Notes: generated by a model from the sequence alone, not told the origin. A DNA stretch of 64,000 bases from Methylobacterium sp. J-026 (GCF_022829585.1 NZ_JAKSYC010000280.1:1-64000); one strand, 5' to 3'; shown: positions 28,590 through 37,213, numbered from the stretch's first letter. Translations and numbers: made by a program.

Positions 28590-29195
28590 CTACCAGAGGT
28601 TCAGAAGTCCCAGGATCCCGGCGATGACCGCGTAGGCGAAGCCGGCGTTGATCGCGACGCCGAACAGGCCGATGACCAGGCCGCAGATCACCACGATGCC
28701 GTCCCGCTCGACGAGGCCGAGGCCCACGAGGCAGACGGCGAGCCCGAGAGGGATCTGCCCGACGATGGGCGCGGCCACGATCAGGGCGAGCGCCAGGGCC
28801 AGCAGAGCGACGCCCATGCCGCGCATACCCAGCGCGGTCTCGAACACGCTCATGCGCGGGCGCGACCAGCGCTCGAGGCGCCGCAGCACCGGCACCGCCC
28901 GGGTCACGGCGCGCCGCACGTCGGCCAGAGCGATGGAACGGCCGAGCAGCATCCGCGGCAGCCAGGGCGCCGACATGCCGGCGGCGATCTGAACGGCCAC
29001 GAGCAGCAGCAGCAGGCCGCAGATCAGCGGGATCGGCGGCGGCATCGGCAGGCAGTTCGGCAAGCCGAGCAGCACGACGAGCAGCGCGAAGGCGCGATCC
29101 CGGAGGACCGCGACGATGTCGCCCACGGTGAGGCGCTCGCCCTCCTGGCTCGCCAGCACCGTGAGGACGTCCGACGTTCGTGCACCGGAGGTCAA
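28590..29195 (-). CDS. ExoD-like exopolysaccharide synthesis membrane protein
   Basis: The 201-residue protein (TTG start at 29195, GGCGGAT upstream) matches ExoD by its N-terminal GERLTVGDIVAVLRDRAFALL, the NCLPMPPPIPLICG loop and four or five membrane helices. ExoD was described in rhizobia for exopolysaccharide production and alkaline tolerance; its biochemical role is unknown. It converges with ldtR with only 6 bases between stop codons. Confidence 0.85.
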   Translation of the reverse strand: MTSGARTSDVLTVLASQEGERLTVGDIVAVLRDRAFALLVVLLGLPNCLPMPPPIPLICGLLLLLVAVQIAAGMSAPWLPRMLLGRSIALADVRRAVTRAVPVLRRLERWSRPRMSVFETALGMRGMGVALLALALALIVAAPIVGQIPLGLAVCLVGLGLVERDGIVVICGLVIGLFGVAINAGFAYAVIAGILGLLNLW

Positions 29196-29486
29196 GGATC
29201 CGCCAACCTTCGCTGTCCCGCGGGCGCTCTAGCCGAGATCCTGTGGCAGGCCAAGCATGGCAGCTTTGCGACAGGGCGGCACGGAGCCGACCGCAGACGG
29301 TCGCGATCAGAAGACGGCGGCCTCAGGCCGAGCAACGGTGATGTTTCTTGAAGATCTATCGATGGATCTCATCGTCTCTTGCGACCCTGCAGAACCAGAG
29401 GCGACGCTTTTTTCCGTTGATACGTCGGGCGCACCGCTCGTTTTGCTCGGGTTCATCGGACATCGTCCCTGCGTCAGGGTCGATCG

Positions 29487-30212
29487 GTGCGACTCGTGCG
29501 CGTCTTATCGAGGCAGAGCGGCATTTTCATCTGCGCGGCCACGGACCTTCTCCGCTGCGCGCTGTTTCCCGCTGGAGCCCGGGCCGGGGAAATCGACACG
29601 CTTCTGTTCGGCAGCCTCGACGCCGCGGCCGCGACCTTCGTGACGACCGGGGTGAAAATCGGCCTGCCGGCCCTCGATCGTGACGGCGCCGTCGTGCTGG
29701 CGAGCGTCGGCGGCGGAGGCCGGGACGAGCGCGGCCCGGACGGCGCCCGCCGGCGCTACACGGCCGCCGGCGCCCTGGTTGTCGGCTACCAGTGGTACTT
29801 CGATTGGGGCGTGGTCGCAGCCTTCGCGGGCCCCGAGTTCACGCGGGAGATGCTCGTGGGCAACCGGGGGCCGGCCCTTCTGCCCGCCCGTTACGCCCTG
29901 CGCCTCCACGGCGAAATCTGGGCGCGTCCGACCGAGGCGACGTTGCTCCAGATGACCGTGATCGTGGGCTCGGCGCGCGACAGCCTGTGGGCCCGCGCAG
30001 CCTGGGGTTACCGCCTCTGGGGGGCCTATCTCGGGCCGGAACTCAGTCTGTACACGGACGCCACCGGCTATCGGAAATGGAACTTCGGCCTGCATGCCAC
30101 GGATTTCGCCGTCGGTCGGTTCGCTGTCCGCGTCTCCGCCGGCGTCCAGACCGAGACCGGTCGGCGGACGACCGGTCCCTATATGGCGCTCGCGGTCTGG
30201 TCGCCCTGGTGA
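29487..30212 (+). CDS. BcsS-like cellulose-biosynthesis family protein
   Basis: A GTG at 29487 (AGGG upstream) gives 241 residues. After a short N-terminal hydrophobic stretch ending near ARAGE, the protein is a series of beta strands (for example LFGSLDAAAATFVTTGVKIG, ALVVGYQWYFDWG, AWGYRLWGAYLGPELSLY) and ends in an aromatic residue (WSPW), as expected for an outer-membrane beta-barrel. The pattern fits the BcsS family found with rhizobial and Methylobacterium cellulose genes. No other bcs gene is in the window. Its last 34 bases overlap the 3' end of the convergent photolyase gene. Confidence 0.7.
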   Translation: MRLVRVLSRQSGIFICAATDLLRCALFPAGARAGEIDTLLFGSLDAAAATFVTTGVKIGLPALDRDGAVVLASVGGGGRDERGPDGARRRYTAAGALVVGYQWYFDWGVVAAFAGPEFTREMLVGNRGPALLPARYALRLHGEIWARPTEATLLQMTVIVGSARDSLWARAAWGYRLWGAYLGPELSLYTDATGYRKWNFGLHATDFAVGRFAVRVSAGVQTETGRRTTGPYMALAVWSPW

Positions 30213-31777
30213 GCGGCATCGGGCCGGCTACTCAAGGACTCCAGGAACGCGGCGGCGTCGCGGCGGATCTCGGCGCGCCGCTTGTCCGTCATGCCGCGCA
30301 ACGTCCGGTACGGCATCGCCATCCGGGGATTCTGCGCCAGTCGATCCTCGTTCTCGATCAGAAAATTCCAGTACAGGTAGTTGAACGGGCAGGCCGCGGC
30401 TCCTGACTTGACCTTCACGTCATACGTGCAGGATCCGCAATAATCCGACATCCGGTCGATATAGGCCCCCGATGCGGCATAGGGCTTCGAGCCCATCACG
30501 CCGCCATCGGCCCAGAGTACCATCCCGTGCACGTTGGGCAGCTCGACCCATTCGTAGGCGTCGGCGAAGACGATCAGATACCATTCCTCGACCTGCGCCG
30601 GATCGAGGCCGGCGATCAGGGCGAAGTTGCCCGTGACCATCAGGCGCTGGATGTGGTGGGCGTAGGCATGGGCGCGCGTGTCCGAGACCACCTGGGCGAT
30701 GCAGTTGAGCTCGGTCTCTCCCGACCAGTAGAACCACGGCAGCGCCCGTCCCGCTTCGAGGGCGTTCGTCTCGCGATATGCGGGCATCCGCGCCCAGTAG
30801 ACACCCCGGACGTATTCCCGCCAGCCGAGGATCTGCCGGATAAACCCTTCGACGCAGTGCATGGGCGCTGCGCCCTCGCGATAGGCCCGCTCGGCGGCCC
30901 GGCAGACCTCGTCGGCGGTCAGCAGACCGGCATTGAGGGCCGGCGAGATCAGCGCGTGATAGAGGTAAGGCGCGCCGGTCTTCATGGCGTCCTGATAGTC
31001 ACCGAAGGTCGGCAGGCACGCGGCGATGAAATCCCGCAGCGCGGCGAGGGCATCGTCCCGCGTCACGGGCCAGGAGAACGTGGCGAGATCGCCGAAATGC
31101 CCGTCGAACTCGCGCTCCACCAGGGCGATCACCTCCCGGGTGACCGCGTCCGGCTGGAATCCGATCCGGTCGGGTACCCGATGCCCCCGCGGCAGGCGCT
31201 TGCGGTTCTCGGCGTCGAAGTTCCAGCGCCCGCCGACCGGCTCGCCGTTCTCCATGAGCAGACCGGTGCGGCGGCGCATGCCGCGGTAGAAGGTTTCCAT
31301 CCGCAGATGGTGCCGGTCCTCGGCCCAATTGGTGAAATCCGCGCGCGGGCAGAGGAAGCGGTTGTCGTCGCGGATCTCCACCGGCACGGCGAGCGTTTCC
31401 CGCCAGTCCTGCATCATCGCCCAGACCCGCCATTCCCCGGGCTCCGTGACCACCACGCGCTCGGGACGGTGCCGGGCGACCGCCCGCTCCAATTCGCCGG
31501 TGAAGCTGCCGGTATTGCCGGGGTCGGTCAGGCGAACGTAGTCGACGGTCACGCCCTCGGCGGCGAGGTCGGCCGCGGCGTGGCGCATGGCGGCGAACAG
31601 GAAGGCGATCTTCTGCTTGTGGTGGCGGACATAGGTCGCCTCGTCCCGCACCTCGACCATGAGCACGACATCGCGCTCCGGATCGAGGTCGATCAGGCTC
31701 GAGACGCGGCGGGTGAGCTGGTCGCCGAGGACGAAGCGCAGCGTTCGACAGGATCCAGCGGGGCGCTTTACGGGCAT
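30179..31777 (-). CDS. phrB: iron-sulfur bacterial cryptochrome/(6-4) photolyase, PhrB type
   Basis: The 532-residue protein starts MPVKRPAGSC. Cys359, Cys447, Cys450 and Cys463 (TELNC; YCGSCT; AACPF) have the same spacing as the [4Fe-4S] ligands Cys350, 438, 441 and 454 of Agrobacterium PhrB, a constant offset of nine. The N-terminal antenna domain (FVLGDQL) and the C-terminal FAD domain (MVTGNFALIAGLDP, VFADAYEWVELPNVHGM) are intact. The family repairs (6-4) photoproducts or acts as a light sensor. The SDR gene upstream ends 4 bases before the start, so the two are coupled. The 3' end overlaps the convergent BcsS-like gene by 34 bases. Confidence 0.94.
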   Translation of the reverse strand: MPVKRPAGSCRTLRFVLGDQLTRRVSSLIDLDPERDVVLMVEVRDEATYVRHHKQKIAFLFAAMRHAAADLAAEGVTVDYVRLTDPGNTGSFTGELERAVARHRPERVVVTEPGEWRVWAMMQDWRETLAVPVEIRDDNRFLCPRADFTNWAEDRHHLRMETFYRGMRRRTGLLMENGEPVGGRWNFDAENRKRLPRGHRVPDRIGFQPDAVTREVIALVEREFDGHFGDLATFSWPVTRDDALAALRDFIAACLPTFGDYQDAMKTGAPYLYHALISPALNAGLLTADEVCRAAERAYREGAAPMHCVEGFIRQILGWREYVRGVYWARMPAYRETNALEAGRALPWFYWSGETELNCIAQVVSDTRAHAYAHHIQRLMVTGNFALIAGLDPAQVEEWYLIVFADAYEWVELPNVHGMVLWADGGVMGSKPYAASGAYIDRMSDYCGSCTYDVKVKSGAAACPFNYLYWNFLIENEDRLAQNPRMAMPYRTLRGMTDKRRAEIRRDAAAFLESLSSRPDAAHQGDQTASAI

Positions 31778-31781
31778 CGCC

Positions 31782-32516
31782 TCAGCCCTTCGTCCGCAGG
31801 TTGGAACGGCCGCCATCGACGCCGATCACCTGACCGGTGATCCAGGCCGCCTCGTCCGAGACCAGGAAGGCGGCCAGCGCACCGACATCCTCCGGCCGGC
31901 CGAGCCGCGGGATGGCGTGCATCGCGGCGATGCCTTGGGCGAGGGTCTCGTTGCCGGTGATCGCGGCGGCGAGCGGCGTCCGGGTCAGCGACGGCGCCAC
32001 CACGTTGACGCGGATCTGCGGAGCGAGTTCGGCCGCCAGCGACAGCGCCAGCCCCTCGACCGCCCCCTTGGCCATGGCCACGGAGGCATGCGCCGCGAAG
32101 CCCTGGGCGACCGCGACCGTCGAGAACAGCACGATTCCGGCCCCCGCCTCGCCACCGCCGCGCTTCAGCGCACCGGCCGCCGCCTGTACCGCCGAGAAGG
32201 CGCCGAGGGCGTTGATTCGGAAATCGGTCTCCACGTCCGCCCGCGTCAGCCTGCCCAGGGGACGCAGATTGATGGTCCCAACCGCGTAGACGAGCCCCGC
32301 GAGGTCCGGGCCCGCTTCCTCCGTCGCCGCGGGGAAGAAGGCGGGATCGGCGATGTCGCCGGCGCTGAACGTGGTCTCGCCAAGTCGCTCGGCGGCCTCG
32401 GACAGCCGATCGCCCTCCCTGGCGGCGAGATGCAGGGCATAGCCGCGGGCACGCAGGGCGGCTGCGGTCGCCAAGCCGATCCCCCCGGTTCCGCCGTAGA
32501 TGATGACCCGTCCCAC
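31782..32516 (-). CDS. short-chain dehydrogenase/reductase family protein lacking the catalytic Tyr
   Basis: From the GTG at 32516 (GGGGG upstream) this is 244 residues. The Rossmann motif is present (YGGTGGIG, 7-14), as are the Asn-containing INALGA, catalytic-type Ser132 (LFSTVA), Lys150 (VAMAKGA) and the C-terminal ITGQVIGVDGG. The Tyr of the Tyr-X-X-X-Lys motif is Val146, so classical proton transfer cannot occur. It could be a non-catalytic or differently catalysing SDR. It is the first gene of a two-gene operon with the PhrB photolyase, hinting at a light-response or DNA-repair-linked role, which is inference. Confidence 0.85.
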   Translation of the reverse strand: MGRVIIYGGTGGIGLATAAALRARGYALHLAAREGDRLSEAAERLGETTFSAGDIADPAFFPAATEEAGPDLAGLVYAVGTINLRPLGRLTRADVETDFRINALGAFSAVQAAAGALKRGGGEAGAGIVLFSTVAVAQGFAAHASVAMAKGAVEGLALSLAAELAPQIRVNVVAPSLTRTPLAAAITGNETLAQGIAAMHAIPRLGRPEDVGALAAFLVSDEAAWITGQVIGVDGGRSNLRTKG

Positions 32517-32626
32517 GTGGAACCCCCGCGCTACCCAATCCGATGGGATCAAGGTAAGGCCCGTGGCGGTGTCGGGCAGGCGATAGGCCTGCGCGCGGCA
32601 CGTGCACAGAGTCGCAGGCGGGAAGC

Positions 32627-33490
32627 ATGAAGTTCGCGTTCGCCGGCATCGATTTCCTCGGCGGCGTGTTCGAGGGGCTTCTGGATGCCGGCTGGACGCC
32701 GATCAAACTGTTCACCCGCCCCTGCGACGGGATCTACGACCACAACGACGTGATCGTTGCCCGCGCGCGGACGCTGCGCCTTCCGATCCAGCTCTCGCGG
32801 ATCCGGGAGCGCGACATCGAGGCGATCCAGGCCGAGCACGGCAAGGACTGGGCGCTCGTGGTGGCGGGCTATCCGTGGCTGGTGCGCGGCTGGCGCGGCC
32901 GCGCCGCCTACGGATTCAACATCCATCCGTCGCCGCTCCCGATCGGGCGCGGCCCCTACCCGCTGTTCCGCGCCGTGCTCGACCGTTACGAGACCTGGGG
33001 CGTGACCGCCCATGTGCTCGCTGACGGCTTCGACACCGGCGACATCCTCGCCCAGGACATGTTTCCGCTGAGCCCGCAGGAGAATCACGAGACCCTGCTG
33101 GCCAAATGCCAGATGGCGGCCCGGCGCCTCGTCGCCGGCCCCCTCGGCCGCGACCTGCCGAACCGATGGCGCTTCGCCGAGCCGCAGGGAGACGGCTCCT
33201 ACTGGCCCCGCGCCAGCGATTCCGACCGCACCCTCGATTTCCGGCAGGACGTGACCGCGATCCTGCGGCGGGTGCGGGCCTTCGGCACCGTCGAGACGAT
33301 CGCCCGCTTGGGCGAGACCCGGGTCTTCGTCGCCGAGGCCCAGGGTTGGCAGGAACACCACACCCACGCGGCCGGTGCGGTGGTGCATCGGCACCGCCGC
33401 CACATCGTGGTCGCGGCCCTGGACGGATACGTTCAGATCACCCGGTGGTCGCCGCTGCCGCTGACCGAGGCCGCCCAGATCGGCCGCTGA
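32627..33490 (+). CDS. formyltransferase-family protein (Fmt/ArnA-like fold)
   Basis: The 287-residue protein has an N-terminal formyltransferase fold with the catalytic triad Asn98, His100 (FNIHPSPLPIGRGPYP) and Asp139 (GFDTGDIL). The C-terminal 80 residues are a small beta domain as in methionyl-tRNA and sugar formyltransferases. It probably transfers a formyl group from 10-formyl-tetrahydrofolate to an amine, but the substrate cannot be read. It is too short to be a standard Fmt (about 310 residues). It is divergent from the SDR-photolyase operon with 110 bases between starts. Confidence 0.85.
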   Translation: MKFAFAGIDFLGGVFEGLLDAGWTPIKLFTRPCDGIYDHNDVIVARARTLRLPIQLSRIRERDIEAIQAEHGKDWALVVAGYPWLVRGWRGRAAYGFNIHPSPLPIGRGPYPLFRAVLDRYETWGVTAHVLADGFDTGDILAQDMFPLSPQENHETLLAKCQMAARRLVAGPLGRDLPNRWRFAEPQGDGSYWPRASDSDRTLDFRQDVTAILRRVRAFGTVETIARLGETRVFVAEAQGWQEHHTHAAGAVVHRHRRHIVVAALDGYVQITRWSPLPLTEAAQIGR

Positions 33491-33560
33491 CCGGAGCGGG
33501 GCGGGAACCGATCCGGGATCGGCGGTGTTTCCGCGGGCCCTGGTGGTCACGGAGCCCGAC

Positions 33561-33902
33561 ATGTCGAAACGCGCAAGCCTCGCGGCCGCCCTCGGGTTCG
33601 CCGCCCTGTTCACCGGATCCGCCTTCGCGCAGGCCGTGATCGTGGAGCCGGACGAGTTCGGCCCCGACGACGATGTCGTCGTGCGCGACTACATCGTGCG
33701 CCGTCCGGTCGGACCCGGCCCCATCGTCGGCTCGATCCCGCTGCGGCCCGGCAGCATCGTGCCCGAGGATGTGCGGCTCGCGCCCTTCACGGAGGCCCCG
33801 AACCCCCGTCTACGCCGCTTCGGCTACTTCGTGGCGCCGGGCGACAAGATCGTGGTCGTCGATCCCGCCACGCGCGCGGTGGTGCGCATCCTCGACCGCT
33901 GA
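33561..33902 (+). CDS. DUF1236-like secreted protein
   Basis: The ATG at 33561 has GGAG eight bases upstream; the product is 113 residues. A signal peptide (MSKRASLAAALGFAALFTGS, cleaved after AFAQ) precedes a mature domain with the DUF1236-like ending YFVAPGDKIVVVDPATRAVV. The family is periplasmic, common in Hyphomicrobiales and of unknown function. It follows the formyltransferase gene by 70 bases and converges with the next gene (18-base gap). Confidence 0.78.
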   Translation: MSKRASLAAALGFAALFTGSAFAQAVIVEPDEFGPDDDVVVRDYIVRRPVGPGPIVGSIPLRPGSIVPEDVRLAPFTEAPNPRLRRFGYFVAPGDKIVVVDPATRAVVRILDR

Positions 33903-33920
33903 CGGCCGGCGCCGCGGCGC

Positions 33921-34952
33921 TCACCAGTCGCTCAGCGGCGCGCGCTTCCAGCGGTTCGGCGCCACGCAGCGGTACTCGTAGGCCTGGTCCCAGGCGTGGT
34001 CGCCGGGGAGGCAGGCCTCGCCGCTGCTCCGGGGCGGTCGCGGCAGCGTCTCGCGGATGGCAGCGGCCTCGACCCGGCCGGCATCGCTCACGCGGAACAC
34101 CGGCGCGCCGCCGATCCCGTAGATCAGGTCGCGCCCGTCGAAGCCGAGGCTTCGGGTGAACCCACCCTGGCGCGTGCCGTCGAAGCCGATCATCTGCCCC
34201 GGGCCAAGCAGGATCGGGACGCCGGTGAAGCGGGCCGCGGCGGCGTCGATCCCGATACCGTAGGTGCCCTCGCCCTGGAACGAGAGTCCGCGGTCGGTGA
34301 CGGATCCGGAGAGATTGCCCATCAGGATGCCGTATCCGGTGTGGGCGCCCGGCACGCCGCCGGTGGATACCTGCAGGCCGACCCGCTGGCGGTTGCGATC
34401 CGTCGTCGGCGATTGCGCCGAGACGTCGATCTCGGCGCCGATGCAGGAGGCGACCGGGTCGGCCTCGCCGGTCATGTCTACGCAGTTGAAGTTCCCGGCC
34501 CAGGACGGCCCGACCGGCCCGACGCCGTTGGGCTCCTTGAAGATCGTCCCGTTGACCGCGACGTTCTGTGCGCCGGCGCTGGCAAGCGCCCGGTTGTGCT
34601 GTTCGCCGGTGATTGTCCACTCGTAGCCGGCGTTGTGGGGCCCGGAGGAACCGAGCACCCAGAGCGCCTTGTAGGTATGGGTGGCCTCCCCCGACCCCTC
34701 CGGCACGTGCCGATCGACCCGGAGGGTCGAGACCGGATCGAAACCCCCGGGCCGGTTCCACAGGAAGGCGTGTCCGCCATCGAGCCCCGGCACGCCCGTG
34801 CCCTGGACGTTCTGGGAGAAGTTCTGCGGCCAGGGGAGAGCCGCCGTGAGGGTCGGCGGCGCCCCCGGCGCTTCGGCTGACGCGGGGGAGGTCAATCCTC
34901 CGGAGAGAGCGAGGAGGCTCGGCAGCAGCGCGAGGCCCGTGTGCAGACGCAT
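33921..34952 (-). CDS. secreted hypothetical protein, Gly-rich beta structure
   Basis: From the ATG at 34952 the protein is 343 residues. Residues 1-24 are a signal peptide (MRLHTGLALLPSLLALSGG, cleaved near ASAE). The mature part is rich in Gly, Asn and short beta-strand patterns (TGYGILMGNLSGSVTDRG; RFTGVPILLGPGQMIGFDG), like bacteriophage tail-fibre or beta-helix tails. The C-terminal 40 residues contain two Cys (EACLPGDH, YRCVAPNRW) that may pair. I do not recognise a named family. A surface or extracellular location is likely. Confidence 0.65.
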   Translation of the reverse strand: MRLHTGLALLPSLLALSGGLTSPASAEAPGAPPTLTAALPWPQNFSQNVQGTGVPGLDGGHAFLWNRPGGFDPVSTLRVDRHVPEGSGEATHTYKALWVLGSSGPHNAGYEWTITGEQHNRALASAGAQNVAVNGTIFKEPNGVGPVGPSWAGNFNCVDMTGEADPVASCIGAEIDVSAQSPTTDRNRQRVGLQVSTGGVPGAHTGYGILMGNLSGSVTDRGLSFQGEGTYGIGIDAAAARFTGVPILLGPGQMIGFDGTRQGGFTRSLGFDGRDLIYGIGGAPVFRVSDAGRVEAAAIRETLPRPPRSSGEACLPGDHAWDQAYEYRCVAPNRWKRAPLSDW

Positions 34953-35147
34953 GGTGGTTTCCCGATGACCCTCCGGTGTACCCCCGAGCGGCCACCGGGG
35001 TGAGGAATTTAACAGCGGATCGGATAGGCCCCGTGGTCCGGGGAACGACCGCACCGTCGTTCCAGGGCCATGCGGCCCCCGGCCAGGGATCCCGGACAGC
35101 GCCGGGGTCTGATATCGACACGGGTGGCAAGCAGGGAGCGGTTCACG

Positions 35148-35267
35148 ATGAAGGCGCTGCGATTTCTGAGAGCCTGGTTCCTGATGTCCGTCCCGCTCGG
35201 CCTGATCGTGGGCAAATTCATCAAGGCCGGCAAGGGCCCGCCCGTGCGCGGTCACGACCGCCGATAG
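35148..35267 (+). CDS. 39-residue basic single-helix protein
   Basis: The short ORF reads MKALRFLRAWFLMSVPLGLI, then VGKFIKAGKGPPVRGHDRR. GGGAG lies about 9 bases before the ATG. One hydrophobic helix with flanking basic residues suggests a small inner-membrane protein. It is too short for confident family assignment. Confidence 0.45.
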   Translation: MKALRFLRAWFLMSVPLGLIVGKFIKAGKGPPVRGHDRR

Positions 35268-35316
35268 GGCTCCCCGGTGGCGTCGGCTTCGCGGACCTGC
35301 GCGGCGTCGCGAGATG

Positions 35317-35357
35317 TGCAGTCGTCAATTACATATTAGTAAATCGACTGCATTTTT
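35317..35357 (+). terminator. inverted repeat followed by a T-run
   Basis: TGCAGTCG (35317-35324) and CGACTGCA (35345-35352) are perfect arms. The AT-rich 20-base spacer holds a smaller TTAC/GTAA repeat. TTTTTA follows at once. This fits a terminator for the short gene ending at 35267, but as an AT-rich island 50 bases before the PilZ start it could equally be an operator. Confidence 0.4.
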
Positions 35358-35402
35358 ACTGAACTCGCGCCATGTTGGCCGACATGAGCAGGAACATCGG
35401 CC

Positions 35403-35693
35403 ATGTCTCGCAATGCCACGCCCGGCAGCGGCGCCGTGGAACGACGCCGTACCGCACGAAAACCCACGGCACTGCTGGCCTTCGCGCTGCATCCGGATGG
35501 GGCGCGGTTCCCCTGTCAGATCAGGAATATCTCTGACCGCGGCGCGATGCTGGAATTTCTCGGCTCACACGTGACGCTGCTGGAGAACGCGTTCGAACTG
35601 GTCCTGACCGACGCCAAGATGCGTTATGCGGTCAAGGTCGTCTGGCGGAAGGAGCGGACCGCCGGCGTGGTGTTCTGCCTGGACGGGGAATGA
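35403..35693 (+). CDS. single-domain PilZ protein
   Basis: The 96-residue protein is a lone PilZ domain. The basic motif RRRTARKP (14-21) and the second motif IRNISDRGAMLEF (40-52) correspond to RxxxR and (D/N)xSxxG. PilZ domains bind cyclic di-GMP and regulate motility, cellulose or other exopolysaccharide synthesis. Both binding motifs are close to consensus, so binding is plausible. No ribosome site is clear. An AlgX-like gene follows. Confidence 0.85.
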   Translation: MSRNATPGSGAVERRRTARKPTALLAFALHPDGARFPCQIRNISDRGAMLEFLGSHVTLLENAFELVLTDAKMRYAVKVVWRKERTAGVVFCLDGE

Positions 35694-35827
35694 CGCGGGG
35701 CGAAACACAGTCGGCACAGACGCGCCGGCCGGCTGCGGCCTTGCAATCCGGTCCGGATCCGTCGAGGCCCACGGGGGAGCCGCACCAGCGAGGATGGTCG
35801 GCCGAGCGACGGACGCACGGATAGGTC

Positions 35828-36784
35828 ATGACGAGCGGCAATGGGGTGGCCGTGGGGCAGGACGGCTGGCTCTACTGGGTCGGGCGGGCTGGGGAAGTCG
35901 AAAGATTCTACGGGGACACCGCCCTGTCGCGCCGGATCCTCCGACGCTGGGCGCGGCTGATCAACCGGCGGGCCCGCCGGCTGGACGGGCTCGGGATCCG
36001 GCACGTCCACGCTGTCGTACCGGACAAACTGGCTGTCTATCCCGACACCCTCGGCCGCGCCTTCCCGGGTCTCGACGACCCGCCCGGCATGCGCCTCGCG
36101 CGGCTTCTGGCGGTAGACGGCCTCGCCCCGATGGTCGATCTGCTGACACCGCTGCTGGCGGCGAGGGCCGACGAGCCGGTCTATCTGCGGACGGACACGC
36201 ACTGGACGTATCGCGGCTATCTCACGGCCTACCGCGCCCTGTGCGAGGCCCTTGACGCGCCGGTGGCCGAGCATGTCTTCGCGGGCACGCAGACCTGCGA
36301 GCGCTTCACCTTCGACCTCGGCGAGAAGCTTCAGCCGCCCGTCGATGAAGCCTATGTCGCCTACGACTTCCCGCGCCGCGCCGAACGGGTCGACGCGAAC
36401 GCGCTGGTCCGGGTGCGCGAGACCGGACAGGTGGTCCGACAGCGTGGCCTGTTCGTGGGGTCGCGTGTCGTAATGAGGAACCCCGCGGCTCCGGATCCGC
36501 GCCGGGTGGTGCTGTTCGGGGATTCGTACATCTACAGCCCGGGGGCACGCCTCACCGCCATGCTGGCGGAGACGTTCGGCGAGGTCCACGCGATCTGGTC
36601 GGCCAATCTCGATTGGGCCTATATCGAGGCGACCCGGCCCGACATCGTGATCTTCGAGATCGCCGAACGCTTCTTGCGCCAGGTTCCAACAGATCGGATC
36701 CGCATCGACGCCTTCGCGGAGCGGCGCGCGCGACGCTCGGTCAGGCCACCCTTGCGTCAGTGGCTCGGGCGGTACCTCCGGTAG
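35828..36784 (+). CDS. AlgX/AlgJ-like SGNH polysaccharide acetyltransferase domain protein without export signal
   Basis: The 318-residue protein has the catalytic triad elements of the AlgX/AlgJ family: Asp123 and His125 (RTDTHWTYRG) and Ser233 (LFGDSYIY). It opens with the typical GQDGWLYWVG. These enzymes O-acetylate exopolysaccharides, normally in the periplasm. Here an in-frame TAG two codons upstream of the ATG rules out a longer N-terminus, and there is no signal peptide or membrane anchor. It may use another export route or act in the cytosol. The neighbouring PilZ gene fits exopolysaccharide control. A strong terminator follows. Confidence 0.85.
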   Translation: MTSGNGVAVGQDGWLYWVGRAGEVERFYGDTALSRRILRRWARLINRRARRLDGLGIRHVHAVVPDKLAVYPDTLGRAFPGLDDPPGMRLARLLAVDGLAPMVDLLTPLLAARADEPVYLRTDTHWTYRGYLTAYRALCEALDAPVAEHVFAGTQTCERFTFDLGEKLQPPVDEAYVAYDFPRRAERVDANALVRVRETGQVVRQRGLFVGSRVVMRNPAAPDPRRVVLFGDSYIYSPGARLTAMLAETFGEVHAIWSANLDWAYIEATRPDIVIFEIAERFLRQVPTDRIRIDAFAERRARRSVRPPLRQWLGRYLR

Positions 36785-36875
36785 ATGGACGCGCGGCCCG
36801 AGCTTCGTTGCCGCAGGCGAGCGGCCTATGCCAGGGCGAAGCCGTTTCGGACCGCCGCCCACACCGTCCATGAAT

Positions 36876-36905
36876 AAGCCCTGCCGCGCAGGTGCGGCAG
36901 GGCTT
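36876..36905. terminator. bidirectional terminator hairpin
   Basis: Perfect 12-base arms AAGCCCTGCCGC (36876-36887) and GCGGCAGGGCTT (36894-36905) enclose a 6-base loop. It lies between the convergent AlgX-like gene (ends 36784) and the Gly/Tyr-rich gene (ends 36929). It is a convincing terminator for both strands, although U-tracts are short. Confidence 0.8.
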
Positions 36906-36928
36906 CAGGTCGTTTCCGGCGGAAGGAT

Positions 36929-37213
36929 TCAGTAGCCGCGGCCGTAATAGCCTGGACCGCTGCGGTCGAAGGCCCCCGCAGCCGCGGCGCCTGCCGCGGC
37001 GCCGGCGATCCCGAGGCCGACGGCGGCACCCGTCGAGAGGCCGCGGTGGCGGCGGTAACCGTAATCCCGGTTCCGGCCATAGCCGTGGTCATAACCGCGG
37101 CCGTACCCGTCGCGGTAGCCGCCGCCGTAGCCATAACCCTGCGCCTGTGCGCCGCTCGCGCCGATAGCTCCAAGGCTCAGCGTCATGGCGGAGATGAGTA
37201 CAAGTTTACGCAT
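36929..37213 (-). CDS. secreted Gly/Tyr/Arg-rich protein with glycine-zipper helix
   Basis: The 94-residue protein starts at the ATG at 37213, with GAAGGG upstream. After a signal peptide (MRKLVLISAMTLSLGAIGAS, cleaved near AQAQ) comes a GYGRGY-type repetitive stretch (about 26-56). A glycine/alanine-zipper hydrophobic segment (AAVGLGIAGAAAGAAAAGA, about 63-81) and a short tail follow. Similar small envelope proteins are abundant in Methylobacterium; their role is unknown. Confidence 0.75.
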   Translation of the reverse strand: MRKLVLISAMTLSLGAIGASGAQAQGYGYGGGYRDGYGRGYDHGYGRNRDYGYRRHRGLSTGAAVGLGIAGAAAGAAAAGAFDRSGPGYYGRGY

